Positions 8,175 through 16,246 of a stretch of DNA of 64,000 bases are shown piece after piece. A program made the translations under genes and the position numbers. The stretch's first letter is position 1. Every line of letters starts with the position of its first letter. The notes beneath the pieces are model-generated. The model worked only from the letters and a program-made list of their open reading frames with translations. It was not told the DNA's origin and did no database searches. Origin of the DNA: CAVRCA01 sp965218045 (GTDB taxonomy: Bacteria > Pseudomonadota > Alphaproteobacteria > Acetobacterales > Acetobacteraceae); the NCBI GenBank assembly GCA_965218045.1, contig CBDCJX010000011.1, positions 868,001 to 932,000 on the forward strand, read 5' to 3'.

Positions 8175-8387
8175 ATGACCGAGCATGTCTACAGAGTGTC
8201 GGAAGTCGTCGGCACCTCGGAAGAGAGCGTGACCAAGGCGATCGAACGAGCCATCGAGCGGGCGAGCAAGACGTTGCGCAATCTCGACTGGTTCGAGCTG
8301 GTCCAGGTACGCGGACATCTGCAGGACGGCAAGGTCAAGCACTATCAGGCGACAATAAAGGTCGGGTTCCGCCTCGACGATCAATAG
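8175..8387 (+). CDS. Dodecin
   Basis: A 70-residue protein of the dodecin family, which forms dodecameric hollow spheres that bind and store flavins. It matches across its full length: VYRVSEVVGTSEESVTKAIERAI, the DWFELVQVRGHLQDGKV segment carrying the flavin-stacking Trp (residue 39), and the KVGFRLDD end. AAAGGA precedes the ATG at good distance. The last 7 nt overlap the end of the convergent asparaginase gene. Monocistronic by context. Confidence 0.95.
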   Translation: MTEHVYRVSEVVGTSEESVTKAIERAIERASKTLRNLDWFELVQVRGHLQDGKVKHYQATIKVGFRLDDQ

Positions 8388-9379
8388 GTCCGGAACATCC
8401 GGTCGATCTCGGCGACCTCATCGGTCCGGGTCAGCGCCAGGGCGAGCAGCAGCCGCGCCTTCTGCGGCGTCAGATTATCGGCGATGAGGAAGCCAGCCTC
8501 GCGCAAGCGCTGGCCGCGAAACGTGCGGCCACTGCCTGCGCGAGTTGACTGCACCACGACCACACCGCTTGCAACCGCCGCGCGCAACGCCTCCGCTTGC
8601 GCGGGCGGCGCGAAGCCCGGCGCGAAGCCAGCCGAGACGATGCCGCGCGCGCCCGCCGCCACGAACGCTCGCACCTCGGCCCCATCCGCTCCCGCGTAGG
8701 CATACGCGATGTCCACGCGGGGCAGCGCGTCCAGTTGGCGGATGTCGAACTCCGTCTCGGGAGCGGCGCGCCGCAGCGGTCGACGATAGAAGGCGATCGC
8801 GTCACCATCCGCTTGCCCGAGCACGCCGAAATCGGCGGTGCGGAACGTCTGCATCCGCAGCGTCGATGTCTTGGTCACATCGCGTGCCGCCTGGATTTCG
8901 TCGTTGAGCACGACCAGCACGCCCATGCCACGCGCATCAGGGCAAGCGGCGGTGCGGATCGCGTTGACCAGGTTCAATCCGGCATCGGTCGACAACGCGC
9001 TGTTCGGCCGCTGCGCGCCGACGATCACCACCGGCAACGCGGTTTTCAGGGTGAGATTGAGGAAATACGCCGTCTCCTCCAGGGTCGCCGTGCCGTGGCC
9101 GATGACGATCCCGGCGAGATCGGGTTGTTCGGCCGCGAGCCGGTCGCAGATCAGCACCAGCTCTTTCCAGTCTGGATAGGCGATCGCGGTGCTGGGCACG
9201 TTCCGGTAGCGGACGGGCAACACGTCAGCGACCAGCGCGGTCTCGGGAAAGCGCGCAAGAATTTCGTCGGCGTGCAGCACCGTGCCGGTGACGCTGTAAT
9301 CCTGCAACTCGAGCGGCGTCGGACCGACCGAGGCAATGGTGCCGCCGGTGCCGATGAACGCGACCTTCGGCTTGCTCAC
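8381..9379 (-). CDS. Asparaginase
   Basis: A 332-residue type I/II-like L-asparaginase (asparagine to aspartate plus ammonia). FIGTGGTIAS carries the nucleophilic Thr at about residue 12, and VIGHGTATLEETA carries the second conserved Thr of the catalytic set; VGAQRPNSALSTDAGLNL and DNLTPQKARLLLALAL follow as expected. No signal peptide, so cytoplasmic. It starts with GTG overlapping the amidase stop (GTGA), which makes it the third gene of an operon with an AtzG-like subunit and an amidase. Related non-Asn amidohydrolases share the motifs, so the true substrate may differ. Confidence 0.88.
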   Translation of the reverse strand: MSKPKVAFIGTGGTIASVGPTPLELQDYSVTGTVLHADEILARFPETALVADVLPVRYRNVPSTAIAYPDWKELVLICDRLAAEQPDLAGIVIGHGTATLEETAYFLNLTLKTALPVVIVGAQRPNSALSTDAGLNLVNAIRTAACPDARGMGVLVVLNDEIQAARDVTKTSTLRMQTFRTADFGVLGQADGDAIAFYRRPLRRAAPETEFDIRQLDALPRVDIAYAYAGADGAEVRAFVAAGARGIVSAGFAPGFAPPAQAEALRAAVASGVVVVQSTRAGSGRTFRGQRLREAGFLIADNLTPQKARLLLALALTRTDEVAEIDRMFRTY

Positions 9380-10821
9380 GCAACCGCCTCGGGGCGAGCG
9401 CGCGTTCCCAGCACCGGCGGGCGCCGCCGATGCCAATCGGTGTCGCGCTGATACGCATCGGCAACCTTGAGGATGCGCGCCTCGGCGAATGGGCGTCCGG
9501 CGATCTGCAAGCCCACCGGGCAGCCGTTGCTGTCGAACCCGCACGGCGCGCTCACCGCCGGCAGACCGAGATAGTTGAACGGGCGCGTGTAGGCCGAGAC
9601 CGACATGAAGCGGTGCTCGGTGCCCGGCGGCCCCTGGTCGATATCGGTCTCCGCCAAGGTCGGCAAGCGGAAGCGGATGGTCGGCGTGACCAGCACGTCG
9701 ACCTGGCCGAACACCTCGGCGGCGAACTCGCGCAGGATGGGACCACGCCGGCTCAGCGATTCGACATAGTAGACCCCGGGGATCGCATACCCTGCATAGA
9801 TGCGCGCGCTGAGATGCGTCGCGTAGTCGCCGGCCCGCCCGCGCATCCATTGCGCGTGGATCGCCGCACCCTCGACGCGCGAGACGATGCCGCCATAGGC
9901 CGCGACCGCGTCCATCAGCGGCAGCGCGAGACGCACCACCATTGCCCCGCGCGCGGCCAACACCTCGACCGCGCGCTCCACCGTTTCGAGTATTTCCGCA
10001 TCGGCGTCGTCGCGAAAGTAATTGGTCGGCACGCCGACGCGCAGGCCGCGCAGATCACCGTCGAGTGCTGCTTCGTAGTCGGGGACGGGCACGCGCGCGC
10101 TGGTCGGGTCGCGCGGATCATGACCCGCGATCACGCTCAGCACCCGCGCGCAATCCCGCGCGGTGCGGGTGAGCGGGCCGACATTGTCGTGCGAGAACGA
10201 CAGCGGCATCACGCCGGCGCGGCTGACCCGCGTCTGCGTCGGCTTGATGCCGGTCACGCCGCAGGCCGACGCCGGCAGCCGAACCGATCCGCCGGTGTCG
10301 GAGCCGAGCGCCATGTAGGTGAAGCGCGACGCCACCGCCGCACCCGAGCCCGAGGAGGAGCCCCCGGTGATAAACGGCAGGTTCCAAGGGTTGTGACAAT
10401 CGCCGTAATGCGCGTTGTGCCCCGTCGGGTTCTGCGCGAACTCGGCCATGTTGAGCCCGCCGAACGTGTAGGCGCCGGCGATGGCGAGCCGCTCGATCAC
10501 CGTCGCCGTGGTGTCGGGCACGAAGTCGCGACGAATGGCGGAGCCGCAAGTGCTCGGCTTGCCCGCCTGGTAGTACATGTCTTTGTGCGCAAGCGGTATC
10601 CCGTGCAGCTTGCCGAGCGGCAGCTTGGCACGTACCGCGGCATCAGCGTGGCGCGCCGCCGCCGCCGCCGCCTCGCGATCGAGCCAGATCGTCGCGTTCA
10701 CGTCGGCATTCGCCGCATCGATGTTGGCGAGACACGCGTCGAGCAGCTCGGTCGCGCTCGCCTGCCCGTCGCGCACCGCGTCCGCGGCCTCGGTCAACGA
10801 GAGATCGGCGAGATCGGTCAT
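9376..10821 (-). CDS. Amidase, AtzE/GatA-like
   Basis: A 481-residue amidase-signature enzyme. The Ser-cisSer-Lys triad is visible: Lys in GIPLAHKDMY (about residue 80), and the Gly/Ser-rich signature PFITGGSSSGSGAAVASR with SDTGGSVRLPASACGVTGIKPT around residues 155-200. It is preceded by a 72-residue AtzG-like gene with an ATGA overlap, the arrangement known for 1-carboxybiuret hydrolase AtzG-AtzE and, more distantly, GatC-GatA. Here the third gene is an asparaginase, so hydrolysis of a small amide for nitrogen is the best guess; genuine biuret chemistry cannot be claimed without the rest of that pathway. Confidence 0.85.
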   Translation of the reverse strand: MTDLADLSLTEAADAVRDGQASATELLDACLANIDAANADVNATIWLDREAAAAAARHADAAVRAKLPLGKLHGIPLAHKDMYYQAGKPSTCGSAIRRDFVPDTTATVIERLAIAGAYTFGGLNMAEFAQNPTGHNAHYGDCHNPWNLPFITGGSSSGSGAAVASRFTYMALGSDTGGSVRLPASACGVTGIKPTQTRVSRAGVMPLSFSHDNVGPLTRTARDCARVLSVIAGHDPRDPTSARVPVPDYEAALDGDLRGLRVGVPTNYFRDDADAEILETVERAVEVLAARGAMVVRLALPLMDAVAAYGGIVSRVEGAAIHAQWMRGRAGDYATHLSARIYAGYAIPGVYYVESLSRRGPILREFAAEVFGQVDVLVTPTIRFRLPTLAETDIDQGPPGTEHRFMSVSAYTRPFNYLGLPAVSAPCGFDSNGCPVGLQIAGRPFAEARILKVADAYQRDTDWHRRRPPVLGTRARPEAVA

Positions 10822-11036
10822 CGGCTGCTCTCCTCGTTCGGCCGCTCCATCGCTTCGAGCAGCGCCGCCTCGAAGCTGGCGGGCTCGTCCTCGAAGCGCA
10901 GGCTGGAACGCAACGCCTCGAACGCGCGGATCACCTCTGTGAGATCGGCGGCCATGCGACGGGCCGGCTCGTTCGGCGCGTCGACGCCGTGCCAGGCGCT
11001 GATCATCGCCTCGGTGCGTGCCAGGAAGTCGCTCAT
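10818..11036 (-). CDS. AtzG-like small amidase subunit
   Basis: A 72-residue, mostly helical protein (MSDFLARTEAMISAWHGVD then DLTEVIRAFEALRSSLRFEDEPASFEAAL). Size, the FEDEPA motif and its position directly upstream of an amidase, with an ATGA overlap, fit the AtzG-like/DUF4089 family, which wraps around AtzE much as GatC does around GatA. AGGAG precedes the ATG. It is the first gene of the minus-strand operon and is divergent from the MFS transporter at 11151; the 114-nt gap must hold both promoters. Confidence 0.75.
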   Translation of the reverse strand: MSDFLARTEAMISAWHGVDAPNEPARRMAADLTEVIRAFEALRSSLRFEDEPASFEAALLEAMERPNEESSR

Positions 11037-11150
11037 CCGGCTCTCCTTCGGCTGTGTTTGCTGCGTTGCGGCATGACACGGCAATAGCCAGCTGATCGCA
11101 ACCATGATTTTGTGCCGGTCGTTCGATCGTGAGAGTGACAGGATCCGTCC

Positions 11151-12674
11151 ATGCCCGAAACTCCGCCGCCACCGAACCCGGACATCCCCCCGCCACCGCC
11201 GGATGCGGTGTTTTACACCGACGTGCCGGCCCGGCTCGACCGTCTGCCGTGGAGCCGCTTCCATTGGCTCGTGGTCGGCGCGCTCGGCATCACCTGGATC
11301 CTCGACGGGCTCGAAGTCACGCTGGTCGGCTCGCTGTCCGGCGCGATCGCCGAAAGCCCGACCATGGGCCTCTCCAGCGGTCAGATCGGCATCACCGCCA
11401 GCGCCTACCTTGCCGGCGCGGTGCTCGGCGCGCTGGTGTTCGGCTGGCTCACCGACCGGCTCGGCCGCAAGAAGCTGTTCACGATCACGGTGCTGATCTA
11501 TCTCCTCGCCACGGTCGCGACCGGCCTTTCCTGGAATTTCTGGTCGTTCGCAATCTTCCGCTTCATCACCGGCGCCGGCATCGGCGGCGAGTATGCCGCG
11601 GTCAACGCGACGATCCAGGAACTCATCCCGGCACGACGGCGGGGCTTTACCGATCTTTGCATCAACGGCAGCTTCTGGCTCGGCGCGGCGTTCGGTGCGG
11701 TCGGCGCGCTGGTGGTGCTCGACCCCGCGATCATGCCCGCCGAGATCGGCTGGCGCGCGGCCTTCGTCCTCGGCGGCGTGATCGGCTTCATCGTGCTGCT
11801 GCTGCGCCGCTTCATCCCGGAAAGCCCGCGCTGGCTGATGACGCACGGCTATCCCGACGAGGCCAACCGGGTGGTGCACGAGCTGGAGCAGCGCATCGAG
11901 CGCGAGACCGGGGAGAAGCTGCCCCCGGTGCCGGAGCAGCACCTCGCCTTGCGCCGCGACGTGCACGAGTGGTTCCGCGCGTCGGTCCACGCGCTGTTCG
12001 CGCAGTATCTCAGCCGGACCATCCTCGGCACCGCGCTGATGGCGGCGCAGGCGTTCTGCTACAACGCGGTGCTGTTCACCTATGCGCTGATCCTGACGAA
12101 GTTCTACGCGATCCCGTCCGGCAAGGTCGGGTTGTTCATGCTGCCCTTCGCCCTTGGCAACTTCGCCGGACCGCTGCTGCTCGGGCGCCTGTTCGACAGT
12201 CTCGGCCGCAAGGTGATGATCACCTTCACCTACGCGTTGTCCGGCGTGCTGATGGCGGTCACCGGCTGGCTGTTCGCGACAGGCGTGCTTGACGCAGTGC
12301 AGCAGACGATCGCCTGGACGATCATCTTCTTCTTCGCCAGCGCCGCGGCGAGCTCGGCCTATCTTACAGTCGGGGAAAGCTTCCCGCTGGAGGTACGGGC
12401 GGTGGCGATTTCCTTGTTCTATGCGTTCGGCACCGGCATCGGCGGCATCGCCGGGCCGACCTTGTTCGGCGCCCTGATCGACACCGGTTCGCGTTATGAA
12501 ATCCTGTGGGGCTATCTGCTCGGCGGCGGGCTGATGGTGGTGGCGGCGATCTTCGAAGCCGTGCTCGGAGTGAACGCTGAGCGTCGCTCGCTCGAGGATG
12601 TCGCACCGCCACTTTCGGCGGTCCGGCGGGAACCCGATACGGGCGGGGCCGTTATGTCCACAGGCAATGACTGA
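11151..12674 (+). CDS. MFS transporter, sugar-porter-like
   Basis: A 507-residue inner-membrane protein with 12 predicted helices. A Pro-rich cytoplasmic tail (residues 1-30) is followed by the loop 2-3 motif GWLTDRLGRKKLF, ITGAGIGGEYAAVNATIQELIP (helix 4 and the following R-rich loop), PESPRWL after helix 6, and GRLFDSLGRKVM in the second half. These are hallmarks of the sugar-porter/aromatic-acid-type MFS groups. Divergent from the amidase operon, so it may import the amide substrate, but this is only context. Confidence 0.88.
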   Translation: MPETPPPPNPDIPPPPPDAVFYTDVPARLDRLPWSRFHWLVVGALGITWILDGLEVTLVGSLSGAIAESPTMGLSSGQIGITASAYLAGAVLGALVFGWLTDRLGRKKLFTITVLIYLLATVATGLSWNFWSFAIFRFITGAGIGGEYAAVNATIQELIPARRRGFTDLCINGSFWLGAAFGAVGALVVLDPAIMPAEIGWRAAFVLGGVIGFIVLLLRRFIPESPRWLMTHGYPDEANRVVHELEQRIERETGEKLPPVPEQHLALRRDVHEWFRASVHALFAQYLSRTILGTALMAAQAFCYNAVLFTYALILTKFYAIPSGKVGLFMLPFALGNFAGPLLLGRLFDSLGRKVMITFTYALSGVLMAVTGWLFATGVLDAVQQTIAWTIIFFFASAAASSAYLTVGESFPLEVRAVAISLFYAFGTGIGGIAGPTLFGALIDTGSRYEILWGYLLGGGLMVVAAIFEAVLGVNAERRSLEDVAPPLSAVRREPDTGGAVMSTGND

Positions 12675-12688
12675 CAGGGAGATGTCGC

Positions 12689-12868
12689 ATGGACAAGGAT
12701 CGGGTTGAAGGCGTCGGCCACCAGATCAAGGGCGCTGTCAAGGAAGGTGTCGGCAAGGTGACCGGCGACACCAAGACGGAAGCCGAAGGCAAGGCCGAAA
12801 AGGCCGGCGGTAAAGTGCAGAACACCGTCGGCGGGGCCAAGGACGCGGCACGCGACGCCGTCGACTGA
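12689..12868 (+). CDS. CsbD family protein
   Basis: A 59-residue, strongly charged Gly/Lys-rich protein (MDKDRVEGVGHQIKGAVKEG then GKVTGDTKTEAEGKAEKAGG). This is the CsbD/YjbJ family of small general-stress proteins of unknown mechanism, abundant in stationary phase. AGGGAGA lies 7 nt before the ATG. It starts 14 nt after the MFS stop and ends just before a good intrinsic terminator. Confidence 0.9.
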   Translation: MDKDRVEGVGHQIKGAVKEGVGKVTGDTKTEAEGKAEKAGGKVQNTVGGAKDAARDAVD

Positions 12869-12891
12869 CCTGACGTTGATGAGTTGCTAGG

Positions 12892-12927
12892 CGGGCGCCG
12901 CGGGAAACCGGGGCGCCCGTGTTTTCT
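12892..12927 (+). terminator. Intrinsic terminator after csbD
   Basis: CGGGCGCC (12892-12899) pairs perfectly with GGCGCCCG (12912-12919) and is followed by TGTTTTCTT. It lies 23 nt beyond the csbD stop on the same strand. Confidence 0.8.
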
Positions 12928-13004
12928 TGTGACGCCGGTTTTGCCTGTGGGCGCGCGCTGGTTCATACTATGAGAGAGCGGAGCGCGTACAGACGGAGCG
13001 AAGC

Positions 13005-13499
13005 GTGACGGTAAGCAGACAAGCCTATCGGGAGGCGATGGCCCAGCTCGGCGCCGCCGTGAACGTCGTTTCGTCTGACGGGCCGGGCGGACGGTGCGGC
13101 TTCACCGCCTCGGCGGTGTGCAGCGTAACCGACACGCCGCCGACCTTGCTGGTGTGCGTCAATCGCACCAACGATTCGTATCCGCCGCTGATCGAGAACA
13201 ATGTGCTGTGCGTCAACACCCTGGCGGGCGCGCACGAAGACCTTTCGGTCATCTTCGCCGGGTTGACCGAGCACGAGGCATCGGCCCGTTTCGACAGCGG
13301 TATCTGGCATACCTTGTCGAGCGGTTCACCGGTGCTGTCCGATGCAACCGTCGCGTTCGATTGTCGCATCATCAACTCGGTCGAGATCGGCACGCACACA
13401 GTGTTCTTCTGCGAGGTCGACGCGATCCAGATCGGCGAGGGTGGCGAGGCGCTGATCTATTACGGTCGAAACTATCACCGCCTGATACGCAGCGACTGA
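13005..13499 (+). CDS. Flavin reductase family protein
   Basis: A 164-residue NAD(P)H:FMN reductase of the HpaC/RutF type, which supplies reduced flavin to a two-component monooxygenase. Visible hallmarks are the N-terminal LGAAVNVVSSDGPGGRCGFTAS (flavin-binding T/S), LLVCVNRTNDSYPPL, and the C-terminal YYGRNYHRLI. It begins with GTG, with ACGGAGCG upstream. No oxygenase is adjacent; the acyl-CoA-dehydrogenase-fold protein at 57462 is a possible partner but 44 kb away. Confidence 0.88.
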   Translation: MTVSRQAYREAMAQLGAAVNVVSSDGPGGRCGFTASAVCSVTDTPPTLLVCVNRTNDSYPPLIENNVLCVNTLAGAHEDLSVIFAGLTEHEASARFDSGIWHTLSSGSPVLSDATVAFDCRIINSVEIGTHTVFFCEVDAIQIGEGGEALIYYGRNYHRLIRSD

Positions 13500-13509
13500 T
13501 CGGGCTTGC

Positions 13510-13533
13510 CTCGCCCGCCACTTGGGCGGCGAG
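13510..13533. terminator. Hairpin between convergent genes
   Basis: CTCGCCCGCC and GGGCGGCGAG form a GC-rich stem with one bulge and a 4-6 nt loop between the flavin reductase and the LivK-like gene, which converge here. There is no T-run on either side, so it may be only a bidirectional stop or 3' stabiliser. Confidence 0.35.
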
Positions 13534-13554
13534 CGAGGAGCCATGTGCGAGCGG

Positions 13555-14658
13555 CTACATCTGCGCGTAGCTGCCGTTCTTCCAGACGTAGAACACGTAG
13601 TCCGACGAGGTAACGTCGCCCTTCTTGTCGAAGCTGATCGGCCCCAGCACGGTCTGCCACGGGCCGCTCGCCTTCATCGCCGCGGCGACCTTCCTCGGAT
13701 CGGTCGAGTTCGCCTTCTTGGCGGCGTCCGCCCAGATCTGGATGGCGGCGTAGGTGTAGAGCACGTAGCCTTCCGGATCGATGTTCTTGGCCTTGAACTC
13801 CGCGACCACCTTGCTCGCGGTCGGCCGTTTGCGCGGGTCGGCCGGGAAGGTCATCATCGTGCCGTTCCCCGCATCGCCGGCGATCTGCCAGAACTCGTTG
13901 GTGACCAGCGCGTCGCCGCCGACCAGGGTCGCCTTCATCCCCTGCTCCTTGGCCTGGCGGATGATCAAGCCAGCCTCGGTGTGGTAGCCGCCGACATAGA
14001 TCACCGCGATGCCCGCCGCTTTCAGCCGGCTGACCAGCGCCGAGTAGTCGCGCTCGCCGGGCGTGTAGGCCGCCTCCATCGCCGGCTTCAACCCGGCCGC
14101 CGCCATCGCCTTCGCCGTCTGATCGGCCAACCCCTTGCCGTAGGCGGAGTTGTCGTTGAGGACCGCAACCTTTTCGCCCTTGAAATGCTCGGCCAGGTAC
14201 TTGCCGGCGATCTCACCTTGCTGGTCGTCGCGACCACACACGCGGAACGTGTTCCAGGCGCCGTCATCGGTGTATTTCGGGTTGGTCGAAGCTGGGGAGA
14301 TCTCCAGGATTCCCTCGTCGGTGTAGACCTTGCTGGCCGGGATCGAGCTGCCGGAGCAGAAATGCCCAGCCACCAGCTTGACACCCTGGCTGGCCAGGTT
14401 GTTGGCCACCGAGACCGCCTGACGCGGATCGCACGCATCGTCGCCGACCACGAGTTGGAGCGGCTGGCCCAACACGCCGCCCGCCTGGTTGATGTCGGCG
14501 ACCGCCTGCTCGGCGCCCTCCTTCATCTGCTGGCCGAACGCCGCGTATTGGCCGGTCATCGGCCCCGCCACGGCGATGCGGGTCTGCGCTTGCGCCGCCG
14601 GGAGCGACGGCACGAGGGCGGCCGATAGCGCCGCTCCCAGCAGAATCCTTCTCAGCAT
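13555..14658 (-). CDS. Branched-chain amino acid-type ABC substrate-binding protein
   Basis: A 367-residue periplasmic binding protein of the LivJ/LivK family. The signal peptide MLRRILLGAALSAALVPS ends near AQAQ; the mature protein starts with IAVAGPMTGQYAAFGQQMKEG, a family hallmark, and has KLVAGHFCSGSSIPAS, where the ligand Ser/Thr contacts lie, and VYVGGYHTEAGLI-like lobe 2 segments. It stands alone without livHMGF genes, so it must work with a transporter encoded elsewhere (possibly that at 59198-63831). The ligand could be a branched-chain amino acid, amide or aromatic acid. Confidence 0.93.
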   Translation of the reverse strand: MLRRILLGAALSAALVPSLPAAQAQTRIAVAGPMTGQYAAFGQQMKEGAEQAVADINQAGGVLGQPLQLVVGDDACDPRQAVSVANNLASQGVKLVAGHFCSGSSIPASKVYTDEGILEISPASTNPKYTDDGAWNTFRVCGRDDQQGEIAGKYLAEHFKGEKVAVLNDNSAYGKGLADQTAKAMAAAGLKPAMEAAYTPGERDYSALVSRLKAAGIAVIYVGGYHTEAGLIIRQAKEQGMKATLVGGDALVTNEFWQIAGDAGNGTMMTFPADPRKRPTASKVVAEFKAKNIDPEGYVLYTYAAIQIWADAAKKANSTDPRKVAAAMKASGPWQTVLGPISFDKKGDVTSSDYVFYVWKNGSYAQM

Positions 14659-14711
14659 GAGCCTGTCCCCGTTTTGATGGCGTGCCGCGATTCTTCGCGG
14701 CCAAACCGAGC

Positions 14712-15452
14712 CTAGGCCGTTCCGGCGGCGGGTGGGAAGTCTCCTCCCCCGGTCAGCGGCACGAAGGCCACCGCCAGAATGTCGTGGCGGCTCACCGCCC
14801 CTGCCGCGTCCTTGGTGACCAGGACCAACTCCTGATCGCCGTGCGGCGCGCCGAGCGGGATCACCATGCGTCCGCCGGGGCGTAGCTGTTCGACCAAGGT
14901 CGGCGGGATCTCGGGCGCGGCCGCGGTGACGATGACGGCGTCGAACGGCGATTGCTCCGACCAGCCCCGCGCGCCATCGCCGATGCGCAGATGAACGTTG
15001 TCGCAGCCGGCCCGCTCGAGCGCTGCGCGCGCGCGCTCCGCCAAGGGCGCCACGATCTCGACGGAGAACACTTCGCCGGCCAACGCGGCCAGGATCGCGG
15101 TCTGGTAGCCCGAGCCGGTGCCGATCTCCAGCACGCGATCCGTCGCCGAGAGGTCGAGCAGGTCGGTCATCAGGGCGACGACGAAGGGTTGCGAGATGGT
15201 CTGACCGTGGCCGATCGGCAGCGCCCGATTCTGCCAGGCAACGGTCTCGGCCGCCTCGGGAACGAACGCGTCGCGCCGGACGTCGCGCAACGCCGACAGA
15301 ACCGGCGCGGCGAGTACCCGTCGCCCGGTGACGCCGCCGGTCTCGCGCGCGTCGCGTTCGATCGCCTCGATCATCGCCTCGCGTCGATCCATCGCCTCGC
15401 GTCGATCCATCGCCTGCCTCCGAAAGCTCAGTCTGCCACCTGGTCGATCCAT
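14712..15452 (-). CDS. pcm: Protein-L-isoaspartate O-methyltransferase
   Basis: A Pcm-family repair enzyme that methylates isoaspartyl residues using SAM. Motifs: ALPIGHGQTISQPFVVALMTDLL (post-motif I substrate region), VLEIGTGSGYQTAIL (SAM motif I), FDAVIVTAAAPEIP, and LRPGGRMVIPLG. The 5' end is unusual: a 42-nt in-frame duplication copies the end of the upstream gene, the GGAGG ribosome site and the ATG, and an 18-nt repeat gives two more in-frame ATGs. Candidate starts are 15452, 15410, 15392 and 15374; the first has an ideal GGAGG-6 nt-ATG and is used here (246 residues). The core enzyme needs only the residues after 15374. Confidence 0.9.
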   Translation of the reverse strand: MDRPGGRLSFRRQAMDRREAMDRREAMIEAIERDARETGGVTGRRVLAAPVLSALRDVRRDAFVPEAAETVAWQNRALPIGHGQTISQPFVVALMTDLLDLSATDRVLEIGTGSGYQTAILAALAGEVFSVEIVAPLAERARAALERAGCDNVHLRIGDGARGWSEQSPFDAVIVTAAAPEIPPTLVEQLRPGGRMVIPLGAPHGDQELVLVTKDAAGAVSRHDILAVAFVPLTGGGDFPPAAGTA

Positions 15453-15484
15453 CGCCTGCCTCCGAAAGCTCAGTCTGCCACCTG
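15375..15484 (-). repeat. Tandem duplications over the pcm start region
   Basis: Two copies of a 42-nt unit (15402-15442 and 15444-15484, 41 identical bases each) span the last codons and stop of the lipoprotein gene, a GGAGG site, the ATG and the next two codons. They are followed by two perfect copies of an 18-nt unit (15375-15392, 15393-15410) coding MDRREA. Both unit lengths are multiples of three, so pcm remains open. Confidence 0.9.
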
Positions 15485-15760
15485 ATAGCCCTTGCCTTCC
15501 AAGCACCGCCGCGTCTGGACGCGTCGCTCGATCGGCAAGGACATCGGATAGGTCAGGAACAGGATGCCACGCGCCTTGACGCGCCGGTTCGCCTCGCGAT
15601 CACCGCTTTCCTGGCAGGCGGCCAGATCGGCGCGGTACTTCGCCGAGGCGTGATCGGCCTTCATCGGCGGGTCGTAGGCGCAGCCGGACAAGACCAGCAC
15701 GGCCGCGACCAACACAGCTGAGGTTGAGCATCGGCCACGCCGTGCCGCGATCTCCGCCAT
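15470..15760 (-). CDS. Small lipoprotein
   Basis: A 96-residue protein. Residues 13-26 are hydrophobic and end in the lipobox LSGC (Cys about residue 27), so it should be lipid-anchored in the envelope. The remaining sequence has two further Cys (LAACQESG and TRRCLEGKGYQV), which may form a disulfide. This pattern is common in short alphaproteobacterial lipoproteins of unknown function. Its last codons and stop are part of the duplicated unit shared with the pcm start, which lies 17 nt downstream; the two genes are probably co-transcribed. Confidence 0.75.
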   Translation of the reverse strand: MAEIAARRGRCSTSAVLVAAVLVLSGCAYDPPMKADHASAKYRADLAACQESGDREANRRVKARGILFLTYPMSLPIERRVQTRRCLEGKGYQVAD

Positions 15761-15868
15761 GAACGATCCTCCGCTTGCGGGCCGATGCGCCGCTTGCAGT
15801 ATGATAAGCGATGGCCGCTGACCAGAGCCGCGCGATCGGACTTGGCGCAGACGCAGGATGAAACCGCG

Positions 15869-16246
15869 ATGAACCCGCCCGGCAACAGGATCTATGAGGG
15901 CGGCCGCGGGCTGAGCGGGGCGGTGGTGACGGTGGACGGCCGCCCGCTCGACCCGCGCTTCGATCTACGCCGGTTCAGCCGGGCCGGGTTCGAGTGGACC
16001 TACGAGGGCGATGGCCCGCGCCAGCTCGCCCTCGCCTTGCTCGCCGACCATCTTGGCGACGACGCGGCGGCGCTGCGCGGGTGTGAGGCGTTCATGCGCC
16101 GGGTGGTCGCCACGCTCGACAACGCCTGGCGGCTGGACTCCGCCGAGATCGAAGCGGCGCTGGCCGAGATCGAACCCGCCGCTTCCGCCCCGTCCCGCTC
16201 GGATGTAGGATCGGCGCCCGCTGCAACAACCGGGGGCTCGCGATGA
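15869..16246 (+). CDS. DUF6166-like protein
   Basis: A 125-residue protein. After a YEGGRGL start, GAVVTVDGRPLDPRFDLRRFS leads into FEWTYEGDGPRQLALALLADHL, which I recognise as the core of the DUF6166 family (function unknown, often phage- or plasmid-linked but also chromosomal). The last 35 residues are low-complexity Ala/Ser-rich. The start at 15869 was chosen because upstream in-frame sequence does not resemble the family. The stop overlaps the ATG of the hydroxylase gene (ATGA), so the two are translationally coupled. Confidence 0.6.
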   Translation: MNPPGNRIYEGGRGLSGAVVTVDGRPLDPRFDLRRFSRAGFEWTYEGDGPRQLALALLADHLGDDAAALRGCEAFMRRVVATLDNAWRLDSAEIEAALAEIEPAASAPSRSDVGSAPAATTGGSR

